DNA of 64,000 bases from an uncultured Bacilli bacterium. GTDB lineage: Bacteria > Bacillota_I > Bacilli_A > RF39 > UBA660. Below the pieces are notes generated by a model. That model saw nothing but the letters and a program-made list of their open reading frames with translations. It was not told the origin of the DNA and ran no database searches. The stretch covers positions 1-64,000 of the forward strand of contig CAKOLW010000002.1 in assembly GCA_934096405.1 (NCBI GenBank), read 5' to 3'. Shown here in pieces: positions 8,468 through 18,002 of the stretch; position 1 is the first letter of the stretch; the number at the start of each line of letters is the position of its first letter. A program made the translations under genes and the position numbers.

Positions 8468-9772
8468 ATGAAAAAGTATTTAGATAATAAATTTGTAATG
8501 GGTACAGTAATCTTACTTACTGGTGGTTTTTTTTCAAAATTTCTTGGTTTTATTCTTAAAATTATAGTAACTAGAATGATTGGTATAGAAGGTATAGAGT
8601 TATATTCATTGATAACTCCTACATTTGGATTATTTATTACTATCGCAACTTTTAGTTTTCCTACTGCAATTAGTAAAGTAGTAAGTATGCCTAAGAGGAG
8701 TAGTAAAAAAGCAATATTTTCAATTATTCCTGTGTCTTTATTGTTAAATATTTTAACATTTATAGTGATATTTTTAATTGCTAGTCCTTTGTCTAATAGG
8801 TTTTTACATGAACCTAGACTTTATTATCCTTTACTTTCTATTGGTTTTATTTTACCATTTATAGGTATGTCTAGTATTATTAAGGGATATTATTGGGGTA
8901 AACAAAGAATGGGTATTTATATTCTATCTAATATTGTGGAACAAATAGTTAGGATTGCTATTTTACTTTGGCTAATTCCAATTTGTTTAAAAAAGAGTTT
9001 AGTTCTTACTATATCTGTAATTATACTGGTAAATATGTTAAGTGAGTTTTCTAGTATAATTGTTATGCTTTTAGGTTTACCTAAGGGAGTGTCTATTAAT
9101 AGAGAAGATATTAAAGTAGAAAAAAGAGAAGTAAAAGAAATATTAGGTATAAGTATACCTATGACAAGTAGTAAGATTATAGGAAGTATAGCTCATTTTT
9201 TAGAACCTATTATTTTAACTGAAGTTTTGACAAGTGTTGGGTATTCATCAAAGTTTATTATAAGAGAATATGGAATTCTTAATGGTTATAGTTTATCTCT
9301 TTTATTGCTTCCACAGTTTTTTACTATGAGTATTAGTACTTCTTTAATACCAGAATTGTCCAAATATTATGTTGTTAAAGACTTTGATATGTGTAAAAAA
9401 AGAGTTAAACAAATAGTAAGTTTATCTCTTTTGATAGGTTTAGTTTCAACTAGTTTGATATTTTGTATACCAGAATATTTCTTAAAATTAATCTATAATA
9501 CTACATTAGGTAGTAATTATATAAGAATACTAGCTCCTTTCTTTTTACTTTATTTTATAAATACACCTATTAACAATGCACTTCAAGCTATTGATAGAAG
9601 TAAAGAAGCTATGAATACTACTATAATTAGTAGTGTAATAAAATTATTAATTATAGGAGTTCTTTCATATTTGAAAATCGGTATTTATGGTTTAATTATT
9701 TCTATAATAGTTAGTTTAATATTAAGTACTTTTATGGATTATAAGTTTTTAAAAGGTGCTTTAGAGTATTAA
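8468..9772 (+). CDS. spoVB: SpoVB-like polysaccharide/lipid flippase (MATE/MOP superfamily)
   Basis: A 434-residue protein with about 12-14 membrane helices. The start, GTVILLTGGFFSKFLGFILKII followed by RMIGIEGIELYSL, is characteristic of SpoVB and related MOP-superfamily flippases, which move lipid-linked precursors across the membrane; SpoVB is needed for spore cortex synthesis. Together with gerM, gerE and spoIIIAH in this window it supports a spore-forming host. Lipid II flippases of the MurJ/Amj type are relatives, so the exact substrate is inferred. Its 3' end overlaps the convergent DUF421 gene by four bases. Confidence 0.85.
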   Translation: MKKYLDNKFVMGTVILLTGGFFSKFLGFILKIIVTRMIGIEGIELYSLITPTFGLFITIATFSFPTAISKVVSMPKRSSKKAIFSIIPVSLLLNILTFIVIFLIASPLSNRFLHEPRLYYPLLSIGFILPFIGMSSIIKGYYWGKQRMGIYILSNIVEQIVRIAILLWLIPICLKKSLVLTISVIILVNMLSEFSSIIVMLLGLPKGVSINREDIKVEKREVKEILGISIPMTSSKIIGSIAHFLEPIILTEVLTSVGYSSKFIIREYGILNGYSLSLLLLPQFFTMSISTSLIPELSKYYVVKDFDMCKKRVKQIVSLSLLIGLVSTSLIFCIPEYFLKLIYNTTLGSNYIRILAPFFLLYFINTPINNALQAIDRSKEAMNTTIISSVIKLLIIGVLSYLKIGIYGLIISIIVSLILSTFMDYKFLKGALEY

Positions 9773-10425
9773 CTATTTTGTTTAACATCACTTTTTTTAA
9801 TTATGTATGCCTTGTTGTTTTTATAAAATGCATAGAATACTTCACTAATATTAGCATTTTCATTTTTAATTAATTCTTCTAACCATTTAACATCTTTATT
9901 AATGTATTTTAAAGTACTCTTTTCTATTTTACCATCTATAATTAATGGGAATGGATTTTCACTTTTTATTTTAAGAAAATTATATTTAAATATGTTTAAC
10001 TTACCATTATTTTCTAATACTGCATATTCTACTTCTTCTAGATTTTTTATTCCATTAGTTCTTAATTCTAAAAGTAAATCATCTAATGTATATCTTTGTT
10101 TAACCATTTCTTTATAATTTATTATGCCTTTATTAATGATTAATACTGGTTTTCCTTCAATAATAGTTCTAAATCTATTACATTTCATTGATATGTAAGC
10201 AGCACCTATTTCCAAAATAACTAATAATAGTATTGGCAATATAGTCATCCATAATGAATCTTTAAAATTTTCTATACTTATCGCTACCATTTCGGCTATT
10301 AAAATACTTACTACTAAGTCTTGTATAGATAATTGTCCTATTTCTCTTTTACCCATTAATCTATAAATTACTAAGATAAATATATAAAAGAATACTGTTC
10401 TAAATAAAACTGTTCCTAAATGCAT
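9769..10425 (-). CDS. DUF421 (YetF/YrbG-type) membrane protein
   Basis: Three N-terminal membrane helices (about residues 8-80) are followed by a soluble DUF421 domain beginning near GKPVLIINKGIINYKEMVKQRYTLDDLLLELR. The GKREIGQLSIQDLVVSILIAE segment between the helices is diagnostic. Members such as YetF are common in spore-formers, some expressed in sporulation, and their biochemical function is unknown. ATG at 10425 is supported by GGTGAT just upstream, rather than the more distal in-frame ATG at 10458. Confidence 0.85.
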   Translation of the reverse strand: MHLGTVLFRTVFFYIFILVIYRLMGKREIGQLSIQDLVVSILIAEMVAISIENFKDSLWMTILPILLLVILEIGAAYISMKCNRFRTIIEGKPVLIINKGIINYKEMVKQRYTLDDLLLELRTNGIKNLEEVEYAVLENNGKLNIFKYNFLKIKSENPFPLIIDGKIEKSTLKYINKDVKWLEELIKNENANISEVFYAFYKNNKAYIIKKSDVKQNS

Positions 10426-10497
10426 TGTATCACCTATATTTATTATGTATTTAATCATAAATTTTTAAACATAAAATATATTTAATTAGGGGGAATT

Positions 10498-10854
10498 ATG
10501 AAATATAAAAAGTTTTTAATTAATATGGCTTATTTTTTATTATCAATAATTGTTTATTTATTAGTTATTACTACGCTGGCTCATTTTAATGTTATAGGAT
10601 ATAAAACAGTTTCACTTATAAGTTTTATTTATGTTATAGCCTTATTTATGTTTAATGGATTTATTTTAGGTAAAAATAGTGAAAGAAAAGGATATTTAAG
10701 TGGTTTAATAATTGGACTTTTAAATTTAACATTAATTTTAATTCTAGCAATGATATTTAGAAGTTTTCCAGAAGTGAAATCATTAATATATTTTATTATA
10801 TTACTTCTTAGTTCTACGTTAGGTGGTATGTTTGGAATAAATTTTAAAAAGTAA
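10498..10854 (+). CDS. TIGR04086/YrzE-type small membrane protein
   Basis: A 118-residue protein with four hydrophobic segments and short loops (GKNSERKGYLSGLIIGLLNL), matching the TIGR04086 family found mainly in spore-forming Firmicutes. GGGGGAATT precedes the ATG. Function unknown. The stop codon lies in the stem of a shared terminator. Confidence 0.75.
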   Translation: MKYKKFLINMAYFLLSIIVYLLVITTLAHFNVIGYKTVSLISFIYVIALFMFNGFILGKNSERKGYLSGLIIGLLNLTLILILAMIFRSFPEVKSLIYFIILLLSSTLGGMFGINFKK

Positions 10855-10876
10855 AGACATTTTATCTTTACTTTTC
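10850..10876. terminator. Bidirectional terminator
   Basis: GTAAAGA (10851-10857) pairs with TCTTTAC (10865-10871), with T-runs on both strands, between two convergent genes. Confidence 0.65.
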
Positions 10877-11179
10877 TTCTTTTATTAGATTTATTTCTTT
10901 TACTGGGTAACTAACTAAACTATCTAAACTATAACCTTTTAACTCTTTTAAAATCTTTTCGTCTAGATAACCCTTAGTATTGAGTTCATTTAAACTTATA
11001 GCTTTTTTTTCACAATTATTGTCTTTAACACATTTTTCTGCTAGTGAAACTAAATTCTTTTTTAAATATTTTATTTCTTTACTTTCTGCCTCATCCATTA
11101 TACTAAATATTACACTAAACATTACTATTAGTAATACTCCTATGCCTGTAATAATTAAACATAACCTCTTTTTACTCAT
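10868..11179 (-). CDS. Unknown single-pass membrane protein downstream of tgt
   Basis: A 103-residue protein with one N-terminal hydrophobic segment (about residues 5-27) and a charged extracytoplasmic-type tail containing two cysteines (EKCVKDNNCEKK). It is in the operon position that yajC often occupies after tgt, but the sequence does not look like YajC. Ends in the shared terminator. No function assigned. Confidence 0.6.
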   Translation of the reverse strand: MSKKRLCLIITGIGVLLIVMFSVIFSIMDEAESKEIKYLKKNLVSLAEKCVKDNNCEKKAISLNELNTKGYLDEKILKELKGYSLDSLVSYPVKEINLIKEEK

Positions 11180-11187
11180 TTTTTCAC

Positions 11188-12303
<1,116 letters not shown>

Positions 12304-12400
12304 TTATATCACCCGTACAATTAATATTCTATCATAATTATTCTTTTTTTAATAGGACTATTTTATATTAACAAATTTCTCTTAAAATAAATTAGCTAAA

Positions 12401-12437
12401 GAAAAATGAAGAAAAGTATTTTATTTTCTTCACTTTT
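12401..12437 (-). terminator. Terminator of mscS
   Basis: On the minus strand GAAGAAAA and CTTTTCTTC pair around a short A/T loop, followed by ATTTTTCTTT. Confidence 0.65.
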
Positions 12438-13244
12438 TTATTCACTTTTAATATGTAGATCCACTTGAGTAAATGGAATTTCTATATTTTCTTTATCAAA
12501 TTCTTCTTTTATTAGTTTTAATATTTGTCTTTTTAAGATTATATGTGTATTGGGTTTGCATTCAATTGTTATCATATAAGTCATATCACTAGCATTAAAT
12601 GAGTCTAAACCAAGTAATTCCAAATTACCTATTACATTTGGCAATTTTTTTATTTTATTATTTAATTTTGTTAATACTTTTTCTAATTTATTGATATCTG
12701 TATTATAGGCAATTGATAGATTTAGTAAAACCCTTGTGTTTAGTTCACTATAATTAATTATTGTTTGTATATTACTATTAGTTATTGTATAAGTTTCTCC
12801 TGTGTATGCTTGAAGTTTAGTGGTTTGCAATCCTAAATTTATTACTGTACCAGTAAAATCATTTATTTTTACATAATCTCCTACATTATATCGATTATCA
12901 GAAATTATTAAAATACCTGCTAACATATTTTTAATTGTATCTTGTAAAGCAAGGCCAACTAATACTCCTATTATTCCTAAACTTGCTAGTATTTTAGAAG
13001 TATTAATTCCAAATATTTCTAAAATTAATAATAATACAATAATTATTATTAGATATTTTATTATGCTTTTAATTAGATTAATTACTGTTGTTTGTTTTTT
13101 ATTTAGTTTTCTTCTTTTAATATGTATTTTTTCTAATAGTCTAGCTATTATTTTATAAACTATAAATCCTAATAATATATAAAATATTGGTCCTAGAAAT
13201 TTCCAAGATAATATAAAATCAATAAATTTTTCTACTTTTTCCAT
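12438..13244 (-). CDS. mscS: Small-conductance mechanosensitive channel, MscS family
   Basis: Opens under membrane tension to release solutes during osmotic downshock. About 268 residues: two or three N-terminal helices, the pore helix ILASLGIIGVLVGLALQDTIKNMLAGILI with its small-residue pattern, then a beta-domain starting DNRYNVGDYVKI followed by VINLGLQTTKLQAYTGE. It ends in an alpha/beta C-terminal domain (EIPFTQVDLHI). ATG at 13244 has AGGAG five bases upstream, so the in-frame GTG at 13250 is not needed. Confidence 0.92.
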   Translation of the reverse strand: MEKVEKFIDFILSWKFLGPIFYILLGFIVYKIIARLLEKIHIKRRKLNKKQTTVINLIKSIIKYLIIIIVLLLILEIFGINTSKILASLGIIGVLVGLALQDTIKNMLAGILIISDNRYNVGDYVKINDFTGTVINLGLQTTKLQAYTGETYTITNSNIQTIINYSELNTRVLLNLSIAYNTDINKLEKVLTKLNNKIKKLPNVIGNLELLGLDSFNASDMTYMITIECKPNTHIILKRQILKLIKEEFDKENIEIPFTQVDLHIKSE

Positions 13245-13259
13245 AGGCACTCCTAATTA

Positions 13260-13282
13260 AAAAGTCACTAATTAGTGACTTA
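13260..13282 (-). terminator. Hairpin at end of divIVA
   Basis: AAGTCACTAATTAGTGACTT is a perfect palindrome overlapping the divIVA stop codon and is followed by a T-run on the minus strand. Confidence 0.65.
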
Positions 13283-13726
13283 ATATCTATTTTCATCTTT
13301 AAAATTGAGTCTGTCCATTTCTTCAATTACTTCTAATTGACTTTCAATAATAGCTTTAAGCCTTCTTTTTAAAAGTGTAGTATTTCTTTTTAATCTATCT
13401 GCTTCGTCATTTGCTTTTTCAGCTTTAATTAAAGCATCATTTATTATTCTATTAGCATTTCTTTTAGCATCGTTTATTAGAGTTTCTGCTTCATTTCTGG
13501 CAACTTTTTTAATTTCATCTCCTGCATTTTCAGCAGTTATTATAGCACGTGTAAATTTGTCTTCTAAATTGCTATAATATTTGATTTTTTCTTCTAAATC
13601 CGCTACTTTTCTATCTACATCTTTTTTATCATTTAATAATCTTTCATATTCTTTTATGACATTGTCTAAGTATCTTTTTACTTGTTCTTTGTCATATCCT
13701 CTAAAAACTGTATCAAAATTATTCAT
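13280..13726 (-). CDS. divIVA: DivIVA-family polar/septal coiled-coil protein
   Basis: Recognises strongly curved membrane at poles and septum and recruits partners for division and sporulation. The N-terminal membrane-binding module is recognisable (NFDTVFRGYDKEQVKRYLDNVI), and the rest of the 148 residues is a long coiled coil with heptads of Glu, Lys, Ala and Leu. It lies 22 bp downstream of sepF and shares its promoter region. It is shorter than B. subtilis DivIVA, close to the GpsB/DivIVA boundary, but the FRGYD motif is intact. Confidence 0.9.
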   Translation of the reverse strand: MNNFDTVFRGYDKEQVKRYLDNVIKEYERLLNDKKDVDRKVADLEEKIKYYSNLEDKFTRAIITAENAGDEIKKVARNEAETLINDAKRNANRIINDALIKAEKANDEADRLKRNTTLLKRRLKAIIESQLEVIEEMDRLNFKDENRY

Positions 13727-13748
13727 AGGACACCCTCTTATTTAAATA

Positions 13749-14135
13749 TTACCAATCTTCCCCGTTTTCACCTTTAGTATTTTCTTCTGTTATTTCACCT
13801 TGAACATCAATATTCTTTGGTGTACATAAATAAATACCTTCACCTATCTTTTGCAAATCTCCATTAATAGCATACAATGTGCCACTTAAAAAGTCAATTA
13901 TTCTTTTAGCTTGATCACTAGTTACTCTTTTAAAATTAACTACAACACTATTTCTTGCTTTTAAGTGATCTGCAATTGTTTGACTTTCTGAGTATGCTCT
14001 TGGTTCTACTAATATCATTTTATTAGATTGTATACCCTTTTTAGCATCACTTTCACTAACTGTGTAATATTCATCTTCATTTGAATCTACTACATCTTCT
14101 TCTTTTGTTTCAAATAACTTAAAATTTAAGCCCAT
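13749..14135 (-). CDS. sepF: Cell division protein SepF
   Basis: Membrane-linked FtsZ partner that shapes the Z-ring. The C-terminal DUF552 domain is clear, from [19 protein letters not shown] through [15 protein letters not shown] and [17 protein letters not shown]. The 128-residue length is typical. The usual N-terminal amphipathic membrane helix is short here (MGLNFKLF). The sepF-divIVA order is the standard Gram-positive one, here unlinked from ftsZ, which lies 5.5 kb away in this window. Confidence 0.92.
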   Translation of the reverse strand: MGLNFKLFETKEEDVVDSNEDEYYTVSESDAKKGIQSNKMILVEPRAYSESQTIADHLKARNSVVVNFKRVTSDQAKRIIDFLSGTLYAINGDLQKIGEGIYLCTPKNIDVQGEITEENTKGENGEDW

Positions 14136-14174
14136 TTTATCTAGCCTCCATATTTATAATCCCTTACTATGACA

Positions 14175-14203
14175 ATTTTACCATATTTATTTTCGTCGTT
14201 CAA
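14175..14203 (-). promoter_or_regulatory. Promoter of sepF-divIVA
   Basis: TTGAAC, 17 bp, TAAAAT on the minus strand, 40 bp before sepF. Confidence 0.65.
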
Positions 14204-14262
14204 GAAAAACTACAAAAAATCTCATTTTTTTTCATAAGTTTTAGTAATCAATATTAAATTTA

Positions 14263-14291
14263 ATTTTAATACTCGAAGTTTATATTGTCAA
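14263..14291 (-). promoter_or_regulatory. Second, distal promoter toward sepF
   Basis: A perfect -35 TTGACA (14286-14291), 17 bp and TAAAAT (14263-14268). The flanking CTCGRAGTTT direct repeats are spaced about two helical turns apart and could be a regulator site. Confidence 0.5.
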
Positions 14292-14317
14292 ATCTCGGAG
14301 TTTCGCATAGGGTTTAC

Positions 14318-14354
14318 CTAAAAATAAGCGAGAAAATAAATTAATTTCTCACTT
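14318..14354 (-). terminator. Terminator of the glyQS transcript
   Basis: Minus strand AAGTGAGAAA pairs with TTTTCTCGCTT, then ATTTTTA. Confidence 0.65.
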
Positions 14355-14464
14355 ACCATTAATTAACTTTAAACAATTATATTACTGTTATTTATTTTTC
14401 TATGCAAAACTCTAGCAATTGTAATAACTTCTGTTTCTTCATTAATTGGCATTTTTTATTTTTC

Positions 14465-15835
14465 CTAAAACTCAATCTTCTCTTCAATATATTTTCTTAT
14501 ATCTTCAAGTTTTACTATATCTTGTTTCATAGTGTCTCTATCTCTTATAGTAACTGTACCATTATTTAAAGTTTCTTCATCTACTGTTATACAAAGTGGT
14601 GTTCCTATAACATCTTGTCTTCTATATCTTTTACCTATATTACCACTTTCATCATATGTAGTCATAAAATGCTTACTTAATTCTTTATATAATTCCATAG
14701 CTTTTTCATTATGATATTTTTTCATAAGTGGAAGTACTGCTACTTTATAAGGCGCTAAATAAGGATGAAAATGCATTACTTCACGAGTTGTACCATCACT
14801 TAATGTTTCATTATCATATGCATTACATAATGTTGTTAATACAAGTCTTTCTACACCTACACTAGGTTCAATAACATAAGGAATATATTTTTCATTAGTT
14901 TCAGGATCAATATATTCTAAACTAGTTTTACTAACTTCCATATGTCTAGATAAATCATAATTAGTTCTACTAGCTATACCCCATAATTCTCCCCATCCAA
15001 AAGGAAATTTATATTCTATATCAGTAGTGGCATTACTATAGAAAGATAATTCTTCAGGTTCATGATCTCTTAATCTTAAATTATCTTCTTTAATACCTAA
15101 ATCTAATAAGAAATTTTTGCATCTATCTTTATATGCTTTAAACCAATCTAATTCAGTACCTGGTTTACAAAAGAATTCTAATTCCATTTGTTCAAATTCT
15201 CTTACTCTAAATATAAAGTTACCAGGTGTTATTTCATTTCTAAAACTTTTACCTACTTGTCCTATACCAAAAGGTACTTTAAGTCTCATACTTCTTTGGA
15301 CATTCATAAAATCTACAAATATTCCTTGAGCAGTTTCAGGACGAAGATATACTACACTTTTAGCGTCTTCTGTTACACCTTGAAATGTTTTAAACATTAG
15401 ATTAAATTCTCTTATTCCAGTAAAATCACTATCACCACATTTAGGACATTTAACTTTATTATTAGTAATATATTCTACCATATCTTCTTTAGTCATAGCT
15501 TCTGCATTAACACCTAAGTCTTCTAATAATTTATCAGCTCTATAACGAGTTTTACAATGTTTACAATCTATTAAAGGATCACTAAAAGTACTTAAATGTC
15601 CACTTGCTTCCCATACTTTGGGATTCATTAATATAGCACTATCTAATCCTACATTATTTATATCTTCTTGAATAAATCTTTTCATCCAAGCATTCTTAAT
15701 ATTCTTCTTTAATTCTACTCCTAATGGTCCAAAATCCCATGTATTAGCAAGTCCTCCATATATTTCACTTCCTTGAAATATAAATCCATATTGTTTACAC
15801 AAATTAACTAATTTTTCCATTGTTAAATTTTCCAT
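14465..15835 (-). CDS. glyQS: Glycyl-tRNA synthetase, single-chain type
   Basis: Class II synthetase of the homodimeric type found in Bacilli and eukaryotes. The 456-residue chain shows [23 protein letters not shown], a zinc-like pair CKHCK followed by CPKCG, motif 2 around [28 protein letters not shown], and motif 3 [15 protein letters not shown]. An anticodon-binding domain follows ([28 protein letters not shown]). Its ATG overlaps the upstream stop by one base (TAATG) and GGAGGGA provides the ribosome-binding site. Expression is controlled through the upstream glycine T-box. Confidence 0.96.
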   Translation of the reverse strand: MENLTMEKLVNLCKQYGFIFQGSEIYGGLANTWDFGPLGVELKKNIKNAWMKRFIQEDINNVGLDSAILMNPKVWEASGHLSTFSDPLIDCKHCKTRYRADKLLEDLGVNAEAMTKEDMVEYITNNKVKCPKCGDSDFTGIREFNLMFKTFQGVTEDAKSVVYLRPETAQGIFVDFMNVQRSMRLKVPFGIGQVGKSFRNEITPGNFIFRVREFEQMELEFFCKPGTELDWFKAYKDRCKNFLLDLGIKEDNLRLRDHEPEELSFYSNATTDIEYKFPFGWGELWGIASRTNYDLSRHMEVSKTSLEYIDPETNEKYIPYVIEPSVGVERLVLTTLCNAYDNETLSDGTTREVMHFHPYLAPYKVAVLPLMKKYHNEKAMELYKELSKHFMTTYDESGNIGKRYRRQDVIGTPLCITVDEETLNNGTVTIRDRDTMKQDIVKLEDIRKYIEEKIEF

Positions 15836-16563
15836 TAAAATCCCTCCATTTTCATTTGTAATTTTTTAGCTTCTACTTGTTCTTTTAATAACTTATTAAT
15901 ATAATCATTTACTAATTCATTATATTCACTAAATACTCCTATTGTTTTATTTCCTACTTTATAAATAGAAAAAATACTATTCAATGCATGTGAAAATCCT
16001 AATGTATCAGCATTTACATCTATCCCTTTATTAATTAACTCTTTATCTATTATGGTTTTTACCAATTCATATGCTGATTTATATTCTTCGAAAAGTTTTG
16101 CAACAAAAATTCTTTGTTCATTTCCACTTTCTTTAATTTCATGTGCCTCATAATAACCAAGAGTTTTACTATAATATAAATAATATGAATCATATTCTCC
16201 ATTAAGTAATTTTAAATATCTATCTTGTTTATACTTATTATTAATCATTCTAATTAAATTTTTGTTTTCTATGGTATCTTTTAATCTTAAATCTAATAGT
16301 CTACCAGAACTCATTTCAACTCTTATATACCATTTATCATTATATTTTATCATAGGTATTATAGTATGAATTGTATCCCCACTTAAGAACATTTCTAATA
16401 CTTCTTTCCTTTGTTCATCATCACTTAGTTCTTTTATTCTATTTAAAATAGTACCATTATTTGGATATGCTTTAACTCCACTAGTTGCTCTTATCTCATC
16501 AAAATCAAAAACCAATCTTTTTATAATATTTGCATTTAATGCATTTTTACCTTTTATTTTCAT
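15835..16563 (-). CDS. Unknown cytoplasmic protein cotranscribed with glyQS
   Basis: No family recognised. 242 residues, mixed alpha/beta with no membrane segment. Landmarks are [19 protein letters not shown], a tyrosine-rich block [18 protein letters not shown], and a Lys/Glu-rich C-terminal helix. It occupies the place of recO in many Bacilli but does not resemble RecO. Because the glycine T-box precedes it, it is induced when glycyl-tRNA is short. ATG at 16563 has GGAGG five bases upstream; the TTG at 16575 lies in that site. Confidence 0.7.
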   Translation of the reverse strand: MKIKGKNALNANIIKRLVFDFDEIRATSGVKAYPNNGTILNRIKELSDDEQRKEVLEMFLSGDTIHTIIPMIKYNDKWYIRVEMSSGRLLDLRLKDTIENKNLIRMINNKYKQDRYLKLLNGEYDSYYLYYSKTLGYYEAHEIKESGNEQRIFVAKLFEEYKSAYELVKTIIDKELINKGIDVNADTLGFSHALNSIFSIYKVGNKTIGVFSEYNELVNDYINKLLKEQVEAKKLQMKMEGF

Positions 16564-16576
16564 ATACTCCTCCAAA

Positions 16577-16697
16577 AATAAAGAGATTCTTTATCTATTA
16601 GGACTAACTTAAAGTCAGCGGTTCCACCTAATTTATTCTATTAAGAATCTCTTTTAAACATATAGCTCTTAGTTTTCCATACTCGTCATCGCTTATC
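16577..16697 (-). promoter_or_regulatory. Glycine T-box riboswitch
   Basis: The minus strand holds the T-box core AGGTGGAACCGCT (16617-16629). In its bulge, UGGA would pair with a UCCA tRNA 3' end, which is the glycine tRNA type (U discriminator). The core sits in an antiterminator that competes with the long terminator stem formed by AAAGAGATTCTT and AAGAATCTCTTT before a T-run. The upstream part contains GATGACGAG and GGAAAACTAAGAGC, consistent with a shortened stem I. The whole leader is only about 120 nt. Uncharged tRNA-Gly should allow readthrough into the 15.8-kb gene and glyQS. Confidence 0.85.
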
Positions 16698-16704
16698 TAC
16701 CCTA

Positions 16705-16733
16705 ATTATATATTAGTTTTATTTTAAGTTCAA
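16705..16733 (-). promoter_or_regulatory. Promoter of the T-box/glyQS transcript
   Basis: TTGAAC, 17 bp, TATAAT on the minus strand, putting the start at about 16697. Confidence 0.75.
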
Positions 16734-16736
16734 GAA

Positions 16737-17909
16737 TTATATTTGTTTTTTTAACTTTTTTTCTTCTTCTTTTAACATATTTTTTAATAGTTTAGCCATT
16801 ATATCATTTGCTCTTTGTAAATCAAGTCTTTCTAGTATTTTAAAGTAATCTATAGTATTTAAATCTTCACCAAATACTTTTATTAATTTTTCCTGGCTAT
16901 CTTTAGGTAATTTTTTGTAATTAGCTAATATTTCTTCTTTAGTAAAATTATATTTTTTAAAGTAATCAAAGAATTTTATTATTCTAGAATTCTTGATTGT
17001 ATTTTTTCTTCTTCTTTCTAAAAGTGCACATATATCTTTATCTTTTATTAATTTCTTACTTTTTTTAATAGTAATTGAAATGTCATACATAGTTTTACCA
17101 GTTATTTCTACTATTCTTGTGACACTATAAGCTTCGTTATTATATATGCTATAAAATAAATCAAATACTAGTTTTTCTTCTTTAGTTAAAGTTTTAAGAT
17201 ATGATTCAATTCTTTTTAGAGTATCAGCATTAAATGTTACACTTTTATCATCTATGTCTTCAATTTTTTCAAATTTCATATATAGTTCTTTTATTTTCTT
17301 AAGAGCACTTTTTTCTATGAGTGCTATGTTACTACCAGACGTATTATATAGTTTACCTAATGTATCTCTAGGTATAATTGGAGAGTTATAAAATCCATAT
17401 CTATAAATCAGTATTACCTTTTCTTTTTCAGGAAGACTGTTTATCATTTCATATATTTTTTCTTTGTATATTTTTTTTATTACTTTTTCTTCTACTATTT
17501 CATCTGATGGTATAAAATCGTAAAATTCATTTTCTGTATCATTTATTTTAAAACTATATTTATCATTATATGTATTTTTATAATATGGATTATTACGTTT
17601 AAGTTCTACTAAGATTGAGTTTTCTATACATTTTGCTAGATAATAGGAATAGTTAGAATTCTCAGAAGATCTATAGTGATCAACTCCATCTATTAGTCCT
17701 TTTATACCAATAGATAGTAAATCTTCCATGTCAAAAAATGATTTATAGAATTTTTCATTTATGACTGAAATTACTAATCTTATGTTATGTAGAATTAATT
17801 TATTTCTTGCTTCAAAATTACCTTTTTCATTTTCTAGTATACATTTATCTTGTAAATTAGTATTTAAAGTTTCAGGTATTCCACCTAAAAAGCGTATGTT
17901 TCTATTCAT
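16737..17909 (-). CDS. RNA polymerase sigma-70-family factor with extra C-terminal region
   Basis: Region 2 is visible as NKLILHNIRLVISVINEKF followed by FDMEDLLSIGIKGLIDGVDHY, and region 4 as INSLPEKEKVILIYRYGF plus a helix-turn-helix around GKLYNTSGSNIALIEKSALKKI. Beyond region 4 there are roughly 190 more residues, including a second sigma-4-like segment (LTKEEKLVFDLFYSIY through VTRIVEITGKTMYDISITIKKSKK). That is longer than sporulation sigma factors of the SigF/SigE type, and I cannot assign a regulon. ATG at 17909 has GGGGG six bases upstream. It has its own promoter. Confidence 0.75.
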   Translation of the reverse strand: MNRNIRFLGGIPETLNTNLQDKCILENEKGNFEARNKLILHNIRLVISVINEKFYKSFFDMEDLLSIGIKGLIDGVDHYRSSENSNYSYYLAKCIENSILVELKRNNPYYKNTYNDKYSFKINDTENEFYDFIPSDEIVEEKVIKKIYKEKIYEMINSLPEKEKVILIYRYGFYNSPIIPRDTLGKLYNTSGSNIALIEKSALKKIKELYMKFEKIEDIDDKSVTFNADTLKRIESYLKTLTKEEKLVFDLFYSIYNNEAYSVTRIVEITGKTMYDISITIKKSKKLIKDKDICALLERRRKNTIKNSRIIKFFDYFKKYNFTKEEILANYKKLPKDSQEKLIKVFGEDLNTIDYFKILERLDLQRANDIMAKLLKNMLKEEEKKLKKQI

Positions 17910-17939
17910 GATTAACCCCCATTGTTTCATCACAACCAT

Positions 17940-17968
17940 ATTCTATCATTAGAGAATAATTTAATCAA
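17940..17968 (-). promoter_or_regulatory. Promoter of the sigma-factor gene
   Basis: TTGATT, 17 bp, TAGAAT on the minus strand. Confidence 0.6.
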
Positions 17969-17997
17969 GAAAAATCTAGTACATACTATACTAGATT
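17966..17997 (-). terminator. Terminator of the 18-kb surface protein gene
   Basis: AATCTAGTA and TACTAGATT form a 9-bp stem followed by TTTTTCTTG on the minus strand. Its T-tail runs into the -35 of the next promoter. Confidence 0.7.
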
Positions 17998-18002
17998 ATT
18001 AA

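Larger units (their letters stand above)
14204..14464. other. Intergenic region between glyQS and sepF
   Basis: No confident gene. It holds the glyQS terminator, a second sepF-directed promoter and two direct copies of CTCGRAGTTT (about 14272 and 14294) that bracket its -35 box. On the minus strand a 27-codon ATG frame (about 14452 down to 14369) follows glyQS, but it has no clear ribosome-binding site and I do not call it a gene. Confidence 0.5.

Noticed and set aside
10868..11179. yajC from its position after tgt
   Set aside because: It has a single N-terminal helix but lacks the YajC sequence pattern (no RPQ-x-K-x-x-x region), so it was left unnamed.
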